Assembly (NCBI GenBank): GCA_023454175.1
Contig: JAEXRW010000041.1
Coordinates: 1 to 64,000 of the forward strand
DNA length: 64,000 bases
From: Bacillota bacterium
Lineage (GTDB): Bacteria; Bacillota; Clostridia; Christensenellales; JAEXRW01
Reading direction: 5' to 3'
Shown here: positions 25,050-32,869 of the stretch, one piece after another
How the letters are laid out: each line of letters begins with the position of its first letter
Numbering within the stretch: the stretch's first letter is position 1
Position numbers and translations under genes: made by a program
The notes under the pieces: model-generated
Seen by the model: the letters and a program-made list of their open reading frames with translations, nothing else
What the model was told of the DNA's origin: nothing
Databases searched by the model: none

Positions 25050-25379
25050 TCAAAGCAGATTGTCGAGTATGCGCTTGACATATTCCCAGTTTTTTTTATT
25101 GTCCCGGTACAGTTCCCTGCCGCGCTCGGTTATCTTGTAGTACCGCCTGCGGCCGCCTTGTGTCTCGTCTCCCCAGTAGGATGTGATGTACCCTTCGCCC
25201 TCCAGCCGTTTCAGGCTTGAATACATCGTGGCTTCCTTCAGTTCATACTCGCCCCCTGTGTTCTGGGTGATGAGCTTGCTGATCTCGTAGCCGTATTTGT
25301 CGCCGTCATCGAGCAGTTTCAGGATGATCGTATCGGTATGGCCGCGTATCAGGTCGGATGATATCCGGATGTCTGTCAT
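25050..25379 (-). CDS. PadR-family transcriptional repressor
   Basis: 109 aa from the ATG at 25379, with GAGG upstream; the longer frame starts inside the promoter. Typical PadR winged helix: IISSDLIRGHTDTIILKLL-like start, GDKYGYEISKLI, ELKEATMYSSLKRLEGEGYI and GGRRRYYKITERG. It is co-transcribed with the pentapeptide-repeat gene, a standard pairing for this family, and probably autorepresses at the promoter just upstream. Confidence 0.9.
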   Translation of the reverse strand: MTDIRISSDLIRGHTDTIILKLLDDGDKYGYEISKLITQNTGGEYELKEATMYSSLKRLEGEGYITSYWGDETQGGRRRYYKITERGRELYRDNKKNWEYVKRILDNLL

Positions 25380-25401
25380 CGTATTTCGCCTCCTCGGGTA
25401 T

Positions 25402-25446
25402 AATATATGCTGTATTACTATGTCTGTCAAGGTATTTTATAAAATA
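25402..25446 (-). promoter_or_regulatory. padR promoter with an adjacent palindrome
   Basis: Minus-strand TTGACA (25425-25430), a 17-nt spacer and TATATT (25402-25407). Just upstream of the -35 is a perfect 14-bp AT palindrome TATTTTATAAAATA (25433-25446). It could be a PadR operator or belong to the divergent small gene. Confidence 0.65.
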
Positions 25447-25568
25447 TTTTTGCCTGTTTTTTGGCAGTCAAAAACTTGGACTCCCCTACACACCAATTCA
25501 GGGGATGCTGCGTATTATGGAATGAGCCTAAAGCCAGGCAAAACCCAAGTTTTGAAGGAGGAGAATGT

Positions 25569-25778
25569 ATGGGAGGTTTCTTCGGAGGAGACAATAACTG
25601 CTGCTGCTGGATCATCATTCTTTTACTGCTCTGCTGCTGCTGCGGTGGCCGTGGTGAATGTGAAGGCGGCAGGGGCGGTTTCGGATTCGGTGACGATCCG
25701 TGCTGCTGCATCATCCTGATCCTGCTCATCTGCTGCTGCTGCGGCGGTGGTGGGTTCGGATTCGGCGGTGTAAGGTAG
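25569..25778 (+). CDS. Cys/Gly-rich hydrophobic miniprotein with twin CCC-LLL-CCCC segments
   Basis: 69 aa from an ATG with GGAGGAG 5-8 nt upstream, and followed by a strong terminator, so it is very likely expressed. It starts MGGFFGGDNN and contains CCCWIIILLLLCCCC at 11-25 and CCCIILILLICCCC at 46-59. Gly/Arg/Glu-rich and GFGFG stretches lie between and after. The two segments are internal duplications, each too short (about 7-8 residues of aliphatic core) for an ordinary membrane span unless the cysteines are buried or acylated. Similar Clostridial miniproteins have been annotated 'chorion-class high-cysteine'. The function is unknown. Confidence 0.75.
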   Translation: MGGFFGGDNNCCCWIIILLLLCCCCGGRGECEGGRGGFGFGDDPCCCIILILLICCCCGGGGFGFGGVR

Positions 25779-25794
25779 GTAAGCCAAAGAAGTG

Positions 25795-25825
25795 ATCCCC
25801 CGCCTTCGGGGGATTTTTATTTTTG
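25795..25825 (+). terminator. Terminator of the Cys-rich miniprotein gene
   Basis: ATCCCCC and GGGGGAT form a 7-bp stem closed by GCCTTC, followed by TTTTATTTTT. Confidence 0.85.
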
Positions 25826-25943
25826 GGGTTAACAAGATAGGGCTAAGGGAAATTGAAATAAGAATAGCTATTTCCCGATGGATTAATTACATTGGTCTGT
25901 CCCTTCCTTAGCCCCATCTGACGCGCGTTGCGCGCGTTTGCGA

Positions 25944-26000
25944 GTGGGGCTGTCGCCCCAAGCGATCCTTTGGATGCTTTGCGGCTTGGGGGAGAGATTC
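25944..26000. repeat. Dispersed GGGG-palindrome repeat
   Basis: A GTGGGGCTG...TTGGGGGAG frame encloses a variable hairpin (GCCCCAAGCGATCC...GGATGCTTTGCGGCTTGGGG). It belongs to the same loose family as the stretches at 33611, 40266, 40471, 46903 and 61751, which share outer AGGGGAGCTG/CTGAGGGG-like ends and differing inner stems. Confidence 0.45.
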
Positions 26001-26080
26001 AACTGTTCCAACCTGTATTTTCATTGGTGAGTGTGCGCACACACTCACTTCTGCTTGGTGTCTCCACCGGCATGTGCGTC

Positions 26081-27022
26081 TCAACTATTCAAATACATTA
26101 ATGAAGTTTCCTCCGCCCGTTTCCGGATGATCTCCCGCAGGTGTTGCGGTTCCAGCACCTCCACGCCCGCGCCGAATCCCAGCAGGAAGGAGTATACCCA
26201 TTCGTCCTCCGGGTAACGGAGCCTCGCGATGGCGTATCCGTCCTCCTGCAGCGTCATGTTCTCCTGTCCGCACCACTCCGTCAGCCCCATCCGGTACGCA
26301 GGGGCCACGCGCAGTACGATCTCGATGGCGTTTGCATTACCCATCTCCCAATTCTTTTCCCATAGCCGCGCGGCCGCGTCATTATCCCGCTTGGCAAACC
26401 GCTCATCCAGCATCGCGCACCCCTCCATCCGCCCCAGCTTGAAGAGGCGGAAGCCCTCCCGCATCCTGCACCATGCGTAAAGGTACCAGGTGTGCAGTTT
26501 CATGATCAGGATATAGGGCTCCACGATCCGCAGCGTGGAAACAGCCTTCGAGTCGATGTATCGTAATTGTAACAGTCTTCCCTGTTCGATGGCCTCCTGG
26601 ATAGTCTTCACTCTTTCGCTGTACCTTGCACCGCCCCAGGGGGTGAGGTCGATGATGACCTGCGAAGGATTGGCCGCCACTTCGTTGTTTTGGGTACTGG
26701 TAACGAGGCTCCGCATCTTCGCCAGCGCGTTTACGAGCCGCTCGTCCCGGTAGATGTCCAGTATGCTGGTGAGCGCGGAGATGATGCCCGAAAGGTCGTT
26801 CTGGCTCAGCAGGTACTTGTCCAGCTTGTAGTTTTCCTCAATGCCGATGCCCCCGCCCGCGCCCGGGTAGGAGATCACGGGGATCCCCGCCAGGTTGATG
26901 GCGTCGATATCCCGGTAGATGGTGCGCGTGGATACCCCGAAAAGCTCCGCCAGTTCCCCCGCCTGCACCTTCTTTTTTTCGGTCAGCATCATGATGATGG
27001 CGATCAGCCTGTCTGTTTTCAT
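26081..27022 (-). CDS. WYL-domain HTH transcriptional regulator (YafY/DeoR type)
   Basis: 313 aa. The N-terminal winged helix is KKKVQAGELAELFGVSTRTI followed by YRDIDAINLAGIPVISYPG. The WYL domain at roughly 140-220 includes GRLLQLRYIDSK, with the WYL core here LHTWYLYAWCRMREGFRLFKL. The C-terminal WCX part ends FLLGFGAGVEVLEP. WYL domains sense nucleotide or small-molecule ligands. The gene diverges from a zinc-ribbon/GyrI pair, a recurrent arrangement in Clostridia, and it probably regulates that pair at the palindrome between them. Confidence 0.9.
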   Translation of the reverse strand: MKTDRLIAIIMMLTEKKKVQAGELAELFGVSTRTIYRDIDAINLAGIPVISYPGAGGGIGIEENYKLDKYLLSQNDLSGIISALTSILDIYRDERLVNALAKMRSLVTSTQNNEVAANPSQVIIDLTPWGGARYSERVKTIQEAIEQGRLLQLRYIDSKAVSTLRIVEPYILIMKLHTWYLYAWCRMREGFRLFKLGRMEGCAMLDERFAKRDNDAAARLWEKNWEMGNANAIEIVLRVAPAYRMGLTEWCGQENMTLQEDGYAIARLRYPEDEWVYSFLLGFGAGVEVLEPQHLREIIRKRAEETSLMYLNS

Positions 27023-27057
27023 AATTTTTACCTCTTTTTTATTATAGCAAAAATAGT

Positions 27058-27073
27058 TGACATAAGGATGTCA
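27058..27073. promoter_or_regulatory. Operator-like palindrome between the WYL regulator and the zinc-ribbon gene
   Basis: TGACAT-AAGG-ATGTCA is a perfect 6-bp inverted repeat in the divergent promoter region. TATAAT of the WYL gene lies about 15 bases to its left, and an overlapping plus-strand TTGACA (27057-27062) would serve the divergent pair. Confidence 0.6.
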
Positions 27074-27123
27074 TATTTAGAATGCTATACTTCAGCCATA
27101 ACTTGATAAAGGAGTGTTTGAAG

Positions 27124-27384
27124 ATGGAACAAAAGGTTTGTCAGAGCTGCGGCATGCCCATGGAAAAAGAAGAACATTTCGGCACCGAAAAGGACGGCGC
27201 GAAGAGCGCGGATTACTGCACCTACTGCTACCAGGGCGGCGCCTTCGTATCTCCGGATATGACCATGGCGCAGATGGTGGAGATCTGCGTGCCCTACCTC
27301 GTGCAGGGCGGCATGGCCGAAGCGCAGGCCCGCTCGGTGATGGAGTCCACCCTACCGCAGTTGAAGCGGTGGCAGGCGGTGTGA
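27124..27384 (+). CDS. Zinc-ribbon domain protein
   Basis: 86 aa. The start EQKVCQSCGMPMEKEEHFG and the following DYCTYCYQGGAF supply four cysteines (CxxC...CxxC) of a putative zinc ribbon of the PF12674 type. The rest is helical (MTMAQMVEICVPYLV). The ATG at 27124 has GGAG 9 nt upstream. The next gene begins 6 bases after the stop, so the two form an operon facing the WYL regulator. The function is unknown; members usually accompany GyrI-like proteins. Confidence 0.8.
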   Translation: MEQKVCQSCGMPMEKEEHFGTEKDGAKSADYCTYCYQGGAFVSPDMTMAQMVEICVPYLVQGGMAEAQARSVMESTLPQLKRWQAV

Positions 27385-27390
27385 AGCGCC

Positions 27391-28023
27391 ATGGCTGAAA
27401 AGAAGTTCGATTTCAAAAAGGAATACCCCGGCCTCTACCTCCCCGGCGATGCACCGGCGCTCATCGATGTGCCCGAAATGTCCTTCCTCATGGTGGACGG
27501 TAAAGGTGACCCAGGCGGGCCGGAATACGTCGCCTCCCTGCAGGCGATCTATGCGCTCGCGTACACGATCAAGATGGCAAAGATGAATACCGCACCCGAA
27601 GGGTATTTCGAATACGTCGTCCCTCCGCCGGAAGGCCTCTGGTGGGGCGCGCATGGGTTTGATATCCATGACAGAAACAGCTGGCGCTGGACCACCATGG
27701 TCCGCCAGCCCGGTTTCGTCACGCAGGACGTATTCGGATGGGCGCTGGCCGAGTGCGGGAAAAAGAAGCCCGAAGTGGATGTATCGAATGTCCGTCTGGA
27801 ACGTTTCACCGAAGGTTTGTGCGTGCAGGCCATGCACACCGGACCATTCAGTGATGAACCAGCTACAATTGAGAAGATGAAGCGTTTTATCAACTCTAAC
27901 GGATTTAAGGATGTAGTGGGCGATGTGCGCAAGCACCACGAGATATACCTCTCTGATCCGCGCAAGACTGCACCCGAAAAGTTAAAAACCATCCTCCGCC
28001 TCCCCGTTGAGAGGATTGGTTAG
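27391..28023 (+). CDS. GyrI-like small-molecule-binding protein
   Basis: 210 aa, a single GyrI-like (SHS2/SOUL-type) ligand-binding domain. The start KKFDFKKEYPGLYLPGDAPA and the stretches FLMVDGKGDPGG, GLWWGAHGFD, ERFTEGLCVQAMHTGPFSDE and HHEIYLSDPRK are characteristic. Family members bind drugs or toxic cationic compounds, and some hydrolyse cyclopropanoid compounds. With the adjacent WYL regulator and zinc-ribbon protein it probably forms a chemical-stress response unit (inferred). Confidence 0.85.
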   Translation: MAEKKFDFKKEYPGLYLPGDAPALIDVPEMSFLMVDGKGDPGGPEYVASLQAIYALAYTIKMAKMNTAPEGYFEYVVPPPEGLWWGAHGFDIHDRNSWRWTTMVRQPGFVTQDVFGWALAECGKKKPEVDVSNVRLERFTEGLCVQAMHTGPFSDEPATIEKMKRFINSNGFKDVVGDVRKHHEIYLSDPRKTAPEKLKTILRLPVERIG

Positions 28024-28060
28024 TACGAAAGGCTCTGTAGCACTGCAAGTTCATATGAAT

Positions 28061-28095
28061 ACAGCGGAAGCACCCTGTTTCGGTACTTCCGCTGT
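28061..28095 (+). terminator. Terminator-like hairpin after the GyrI gene
   Basis: ACAGCGGAAG and CTTCCGCTGT form a perfect 10-bp stem. The T tract (TACGCTTTTAT) is short. Confidence 0.55.
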
Positions 28096-28143
28096 TACGC
28101 TTTTATGCTCTGTTTGATGCTCTTGAATCTATCATTTTTATTA

Positions 28144-28172
28144 CTGTAGGGGCGGCCCTGCGTGGCCGCCCG
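28144..28172. repeat. Dispersed palindrome TGTAGGGG..GCGTGGCC, copy 1
   Basis: CTGTAGGGGCGGCC and CTGCGTGGCCGCCCG. A second copy at 31417-31446 has GGTGGCC/GGCCACC, so the stem is conserved by paired changes. Both lie just beyond the 3' end of a minus-strand gene. Confidence 0.7.
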
Positions 28173-28226
28173 TTGTGACTAGCTTGTGAATGCGAAGACC
28201 ACCGTCTCCTCTTCCGTTAGCCCTGT

Positions 28227-29381
28227 TTATTCGTACTTCAGCGCCTCCACCGGTTTCAGCTTGGATGCCTTGATGGCGGGCAGCAATCCAAATACCACCC
28301 CGATGAGCAGGGATATCCCAAATGCCAGCACCGAGATGCCCGCATCCCCCTTGAAGGTGATGCCCATGCCGTTCACCACCCCGCCCAGGATGGCCGCCAG
28401 CCCCACGCCGATGCCCCCGCCCAGCCCGCACAGCACCAGCGCCTCGATGAGAAATTGTTTCAATATCGCTCCCGTCGTCGCACCCACCGCCTTCTTCACG
28501 CCGATCTCGCGGGTACGCTCGGTCACGGATACCAGCATGATGTTCATCACGCCGATGCCGCCCACGATCAGGGAGATGGCCGCGATGCCGCCCAGCATCA
28601 GGGAAAGCGAGTTGCTTACGCTGTTCATCGTCTCCAGCACCTTGTCCTGGCTGAACGTGGAGTAATCATCCGATGTCAGCGTTTTCAGCAGCGCCTGGTC
28701 TATCCGGTCCGCCAGCGCCGTGCCGTTGGCGTCCTTGTCCCCCGTCACATAGGCCATGTCGATGGCTTTGTCCGAGCTGCTTTTCTGCAGCGTGGAGATG
28801 GGCAGGATCACGGCGTAGCTGGAGTTGTTCATCACGTTCGAGTTGTTGCTGGTGAGCACGCCTACCACCGTATAGTAAACGTTGTCGATGCGCAGTTGCT
28901 TCCCCAGCGCCGCCAGCGGCACTTCGAATAAGTTTTCCGCGATAGTCTCGCCGATCACGACGGTGTTGCTCTTGTTGTCCACGTCGATCCAGTTGAGGAA
29001 CCGTCCCGCCAGCAGCTCCAGGTTCTGGCTGTCCATGTACTCGGGCGTCGTCCCCGTCAGCATGGCCTGCTCCGATTCGGTATTGTACAGGGCCCGGCCC
29101 GATCCGTTCGCCACCGGGATGATGCTTTTGGCCCCCACATTTTGCAGCATCGTTTTGAGTTCCTCATACGTGGGGTTGTTGTCCCGGAAGTTTATGGTCA
29201 CCACGTTGCCGCCGAGTCCCTGCATGTTTTCCATCACCGAGCTCGTTGTCCCTTGCCCGATGCCCACCAGTACGATCACTGCCATGATCCCGATGATCAC
29301 GCCCAGCATCGTCAGGACCGATCGCAGCTTTTTGGCGAAGATGCTCTTGAATGCGCTTTTGATGATCTGCAGTATCTTCAT
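28227..29381 (-). CDS. MacB-type ABC transporter permease (FtsX fold)
   Basis: 384 aa. The N-terminal membrane segment (KLRSVLTMLGVIIGIMAVIVLVG) and a large extracellular MacB_PCD domain (about 45-250) are followed by three C-terminal membrane helices. Between them lies the coupling motif RTREIGVKKAVGATTGAILKQF. With the adjacent ATPase and HlyD-like adaptor it forms a MacAB-like exporter for peptides or antimicrobials. It overlaps the ATPase gene by 4 bases (ATGA). GGAGG is 9 nt before the ATG. Confidence 0.92.
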   Translation of the reverse strand: MKILQIIKSAFKSIFAKKLRSVLTMLGVIIGIMAVIVLVGIGQGTTSSVMENMQGLGGNVVTINFRDNNPTYEELKTMLQNVGAKSIIPVANGSGRALYNTESEQAMLTGTTPEYMDSQNLELLAGRFLNWIDVDNKSNTVVIGETIAENLFEVPLAALGKQLRIDNVYYTVVGVLTSNNSNVMNNSSYAVILPISTLQKSSSDKAIDMAYVTGDKDANGTALADRIDQALLKTLTSDDYSTFSQDKVLETMNSVSNSLSLMLGGIAAISLIVGGIGVMNIMLVSVTERTREIGVKKAVGATTGAILKQFLIEALVLCGLGGGIGVGLAAILGGVVNGMGITFKGDAGISVLAFGISLLIGVVFGLLPAIKASKLKPVEALKYE

Positions 29382-30058
29382 CTTGCCCCGCCTCCTTCGG
29401 CAAACCTGCCGTCCTTGATCAGCAGCGTCCGCTGCGCCTCTGCTGCGATCTCCCTGTCATGGGTGATCATCAGGATGGTCATCCGGTTCTTTGTCCATTC
29501 TGATTTCACCAGTTCCAGTATCTCTTTCCCTGTACGCGAATCGAGCGCGCCCGTGGGCTCGTCCAACAGCAGCAGCTCGGGCTCGTTCACCAGCGCCCGG
29601 GCGATGGCCACCCGTTGCTGTTCCCCGCCCGATAGCTGCGTGGGCCTGTTTTTGCCCTTGTCCCCCAGCCCCACCAGCTCCAGGTACTCCTGCGCCTTCC
29701 GTTTTGCCTTGCGGGACGGTACGCCTGCGAAAAGCTGCGGCAGCATCACGTTGTCGATGGCGCTGGAAGCTGCCAGCAGGTTGAAGTTCTGGTACACGAA
29801 GCCGATCTTCTGGTTCCGCAGTTTTGCCAGCCCCCGCTGGCCCATGCTTTTCAGGTCCTGTCCGTCCAGGGCGTAGCTGCCGCGGTCAAAGCTGTCCAGC
29901 AGGCCGATCAGGTTCAGCAGGGTGGTCTTCCCCGAGCCGCTTTTCCCCACGATGGAGATGAATTCGCCCTTTTTTACATCGAGACTGATGTCGTCCAGCA
30001 CCGTCAGCACGCCCCGCCCCGAAGGGTAGGTCTTGGTCATTCCTTGGATGGAGATCAT
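29378..30058 (-). CDS. MacB/LolD-type ABC transporter ATP-binding protein
   Basis: 226 aa. Walker A is GKSGSGKTT, followed by the Q-loop region FVYQNFNLL, signature LSGGEQQRVAIARAL, Walker B LLLLDEPTGALD and the H-loop MITHD. It energises the FtsX-fold permease whose gene it overlaps. GGGAGGGG precedes the ATG. The MacB family runs as a separate ATPase and permease in Bacillota. Confidence 0.95.
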   Translation of the reverse strand: MISIQGMTKTYPSGRGVLTVLDDISLDVKKGEFISIVGKSGSGKTTLLNLIGLLDSFDRGSYALDGQDLKSMGQRGLAKLRNQKIGFVYQNFNLLAASSAIDNVMLPQLFAGVPSRKAKRKAQEYLELVGLGDKGKNRPTQLSGGEQQRVAIARALVNEPELLLLDEPTGALDSRTGKEILELVKSEWTKNRMTILMITHDREIAAEAQRTLLIKDGRFAEGGGAR

Positions 30059-30074
30059 TTCTTTTCCCCTCCCG

Positions 30075-31232
30075 TCACTTGCCGGCCGGGGCTGGGCCGC
30101 CCTGCATGATGACCGTCTTCGTTCCCGGCCCCGCCTGTGTGACCACCATGTTGCCGCCCTTCATATTGATGCCGGGGAACATGGAGTCGGCGCTCGTCAT
30201 GCCGATGGTGTCGCCCTCCGAAAGTCCGCTCTTGATCTCCACATAGCTGGAGTTGGAGATGCCCGTGGTCACTTCCTGCAGCGCGTAGGTCGTGCCGTTC
30301 TTCTTCATCACGAATTTCTTTCCGTTCACGCTCTGTACGGCGTCCACGGGGATGGTGATGACGTTCTTGGCTTCTGCGATCAGGATCTCCACCTTTGCGC
30401 TCATGTTGGTCTTGATGGCGCTGTTTTGTGCATCGAGCTGTATCTTCACGGTGAAATTCGTTTCGTCGTTCTCCACCGTCCCTGTCGGGGATATCTCGGA
30501 AACCTTTCCCGTGGCGGTGGCGTCCAGCGCGTTGATGGTCACGTCCACACGCTGCCCCGCCTGCAGCTTCTGCGCGTCGATCTCGTTGACCGATACTTCG
30601 ATATAGAATCCGCTCGTATCCACCACCGTGCAGATGGCGGTATCCGTTTCCACCTTGTCGTTCACGTCCACAGACAATGAGGAGATAATGCCCGCAAAAG
30701 GCGCCTTCACGCTGTTGCCGTTTTCATATTCCACGATCTTGTCGCCCGCAGCCACCGTGTCCCCTTCCTTGAAGTTCACCTTGGATACGTATGTGCTGCC
30801 GTCGCTGGAGAGGGTTTTCGACTGGTACGGCCAGCTGCTGGTGTCGTTCATCGTGCCGATGGTCACGGTGCTGTCCACCCAGTCGCCGACGGATACGTAG
30901 ATCTTGGTGATCTTGCCCTTTACCGGCGCCTTCACCGTGTTACCGTTTTCCAGCCGTATCACGGGGTCGCCCTTGCTGACCTTGTGGTTCTTGGGTTCCA
31001 GGATCTTGGCCACCCGGGAGCTTTCCTGCGCCTTGATGTCCACGTTCTGGGAAGGTGTGAGGTACCCTTCCAGCGAGAGGGTGTTGCGTACGTCGCCTTT
31101 GGTCACGGTGATGTCCGTATACGCCGACGCATTGGCCTGTTGGTTCGCCGGGCTGCAGCCGGCCATCAGGCTGATAGCCAGTACCATTGCCAGCACCCCC
31201 GCCAGCAGGAGTTTGGGTCTCCTTTTGTTCAT
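30075..31232 (-). CDS. HlyD/MacA-like membrane-fusion lipoprotein
   Basis: About 385 aa. A lipoprotein signal (KRRPKLLLAGVL...SLMAGC) is followed by biotinyl-lipoyl-like halves. GYLTPSQNVDIKAQESSRVAKIL and VKAPVKGKITKIYVSVGDWV come first, with a second VKAPFAGIISSLSVDVNDKV. Beta-barrel and membrane-proximal parts follow. The two lipoyl-like copies without a long coiled coil suit a Gram-positive adaptor feeding the ABC exporter downstream. The start at 31232 is preferred; an ATG four codons earlier sits directly on the AAGGA. A terminator separates it from the two-component genes. Confidence 0.88.
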   Translation of the reverse strand: MNKRRPKLLLAGVLAMVLAISLMAGCSPANQQANASAYTDITVTKGDVRNTLSLEGYLTPSQNVDIKAQESSRVAKILEPKNHKVSKGDPVIRLENGNTVKAPVKGKITKIYVSVGDWVDSTVTIGTMNDTSSWPYQSKTLSSDGSTYVSKVNFKEGDTVAAGDKIVEYENGNSVKAPFAGIISSLSVDVNDKVETDTAICTVVDTSGFYIEVSVNEIDAQKLQAGQRVDVTINALDATATGKVSEISPTGTVENDETNFTVKIQLDAQNSAIKTNMSAKVEILIAEAKNVITIPVDAVQSVNGKKFVMKKNGTTYALQEVTTGISNSSYVEIKSGLSEGDTIGMTSADSMFPGINMKGGNMVVTQAGPGTKTVIMQGGPAPAGK

Positions 31233-31354
31233 CTCGTTGTTCATTCCTTTCAGGTTTATTAGGATTTTGAATTGGACAGGGATTTTTGTTTGCCTTTGCC
31301 AGTGTAGCTTCCGTTTGTGATAACGGGATGTTGCGTATTGGAAATGGATATGAA

Positions 31355-31384
31355 AAAGGCGTGTGAGTTGCTCTCCACGCCTTT
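31355..31384 (-). terminator. Terminator between the two-component system and the exporter operon
   Basis: On the minus strand AAAGGCGTG and CACGCCTTT form a 9-bp stem, followed by TTCAT. It partly insulates the MacA-like gene from the sensor kinase gene. Confidence 0.65.
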
Positions 31385-31416
31385 GTATTTGTAATGTAAC
31401 CGTTTGGATCATTGCT

Positions 31417-31446
31417 CTGTAGGGGTGGCCCTGCGTGGCCACCCGG
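31417..31446. repeat. Dispersed palindrome TGTAGGGG..GCGTGGCC, copy 2
   Basis: CTGTAGGGGTGGCC and CTGCGTGGCCACCCGG, five bases past the stop of the kinase gene. The stem carries C-to-T and G-to-A changes that compensate each other relative to copy 1 at 28144-28172. Confidence 0.7.
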
Positions 31447-31450
31447 ATGT

Positions 31451-32869
31451 TTATGCCTTAGCCTTTCCGATCTCAAACCAGAATGTCGCGCCCTCCCCCG
31501 GCCTGCTCTCAACGCCGTATTTCGCTCCATGCTGGTCCAGGATGCCCTTCACGATGGATAATCCTAATCCTGTGCCCACAACTGCCCGTTTATGCGTCTT
31601 GTCCACCTTGTAATACCGTTCCCAGATGCTGGATAGATCTTCCTCCGCGATGCCCTGTCCCGTGTCCTTCACCTCGAAGCGTACGCTGCCGTCCAGGTCA
31701 ATGAGCCTGACGGATACCGTCTTGTCCTCGCCCGTGTAGTTGATGGCGTTGTTCACCAGGTTGTAGATCACCTGCTCGATCCGCCGTTCGTCCCCCGCGG
31801 CCTGGATGCCGTCGGGGCATTCGATGTGGAAGGCATATCCCTCCTTTTCCGTCAGGATGGCATACCGCTGCATCATCCCCTGCACGGTCTTGGAGATGTT
31901 GAACTGCCCGATGTGCATCCTCTCCGCCCCGGATTGCATCTTGGATAGGTCCAGGATGTCATTGACCAGCGTGCTCAGGCGGTCTGTCTCGGCTATTATG
32001 ACGTTCAGGTGGTCGCTCCGCTTTTTCGGGTTCTGCCCCGAGAGGTCCCTTACCATCTCCGCGTACGCTTTGATCATCGTCAATGGCGTGCGCAGGTCGT
32101 GCGATACGTTCGCGATGAGGTCCTTGCGCAGTTCGTCCACCCGGGATATTTCCTTCGTGGCAAAATTAAGGGTGCTGGACAGCTTGTTGATCTCGCTGTA
32201 CCCGCCCTTTTCAAATTTCACGCCATAATCCCCCTGCGCCAGCAGCCCCGCGGAATTGGTGAGCTTCGTGATGGGTTTCGAGATGCGCCGCGAGATGAGG
32301 TAGGCGATCCCGAAAGCCAGCCCCAGCAGGATGATGGTTACATAGATCATCATGTCCTGCAGGATCTGCGTCGTGGAGCCCGCCATGAAGGCTGGAGAGG
32401 TAACGAAAAGGAAGTCCTTGCCGCCCTTGCTGTCCGTCAGCGTCTTGCCATACACATATGTTGGCTTGCTCACATCGATGCCCGGTACCGACATGGCCAC
32501 CGTCCCGCTCTGGCTCTGCTTCAGTTCCGATATTGCCGGGAAAAGCAGTCCTTCCGGTGGTGTCATGGGCGTATCGCCGCCCATCATGTCGGCGGACTGG
32601 ATGATGGCGCCGTCCTGGTCTGTCACCTGTACGATCAGGCCGCTCTGGATGGCGGTCCGTTTCATCTCCCCGGTGAAGTCCGGCGTCTTGTATGTAGCGG
32701 ATATTTTAGCCACCGCCCGTTTGGCCTCGGTGGCCTTCATCTGCGGGAAATAGGTGTTCATGAATATCACCTGCAACAGCCACAGCACCCCCACGATCAG
32801 CACGCCAAAGAGGATGAAGTAGAGCCACAATTGTACTTTCAGGCTTTTGAAGTCAACTCGCTGTTTCAA
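31451..32869 (-). CDS. Membrane sensor histidine kinase
   Basis: 472 aa. Membrane helices lie at about 12-36 and 173-193 around an extracytoplasmic sensor of about 135 residues, followed by HAMP (SRRISKPITKLTNSAGLLAQGD). The H box LIANVSHDLRTPLTM has His257; NLVNNAINY, DTGQGIAEEDL and VVGTGLGLSIVKGILDQHG are the N, G1 and G2 boxes. TTG is the start, overlapping the response-regulator gene by 17 bases. It probably senses cell-envelope stress and controls the MacAB-like exporter downstream (inferred from order). Confidence 0.93.
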   Translation of the reverse strand: MKQRVDFKSLKVQLWLYFILFGVLIVGVLWLLQVIFMNTYFPQMKATEAKRAVAKISATYKTPDFTGEMKRTAIQSGLIVQVTDQDGAIIQSADMMGGDTPMTPPEGLLFPAISELKQSQSGTVAMSVPGIDVSKPTYVYGKTLTDSKGGKDFLFVTSPAFMAGSTTQILQDMMIYVTIILLGLAFGIAYLISRRISKPITKLTNSAGLLAQGDYGVKFEKGGYSEINKLSSTLNFATKEISRVDELRKDLIANVSHDLRTPLTMIKAYAEMVRDLSGQNPKKRSDHLNVIIAETDRLSTLVNDILDLSKMQSGAERMHIGQFNISKTVQGMMQRYAILTEKEGYAFHIECPDGIQAAGDERRIEQVIYNLVNNAINYTGEDKTVSVRLIDLDGSVRFEVKDTGQGIAEEDLSSIWERYYKVDKTHKRAVVGTGLGLSIVKGILDQHGAKYGVESRPGEGATFWFEIGKAKA

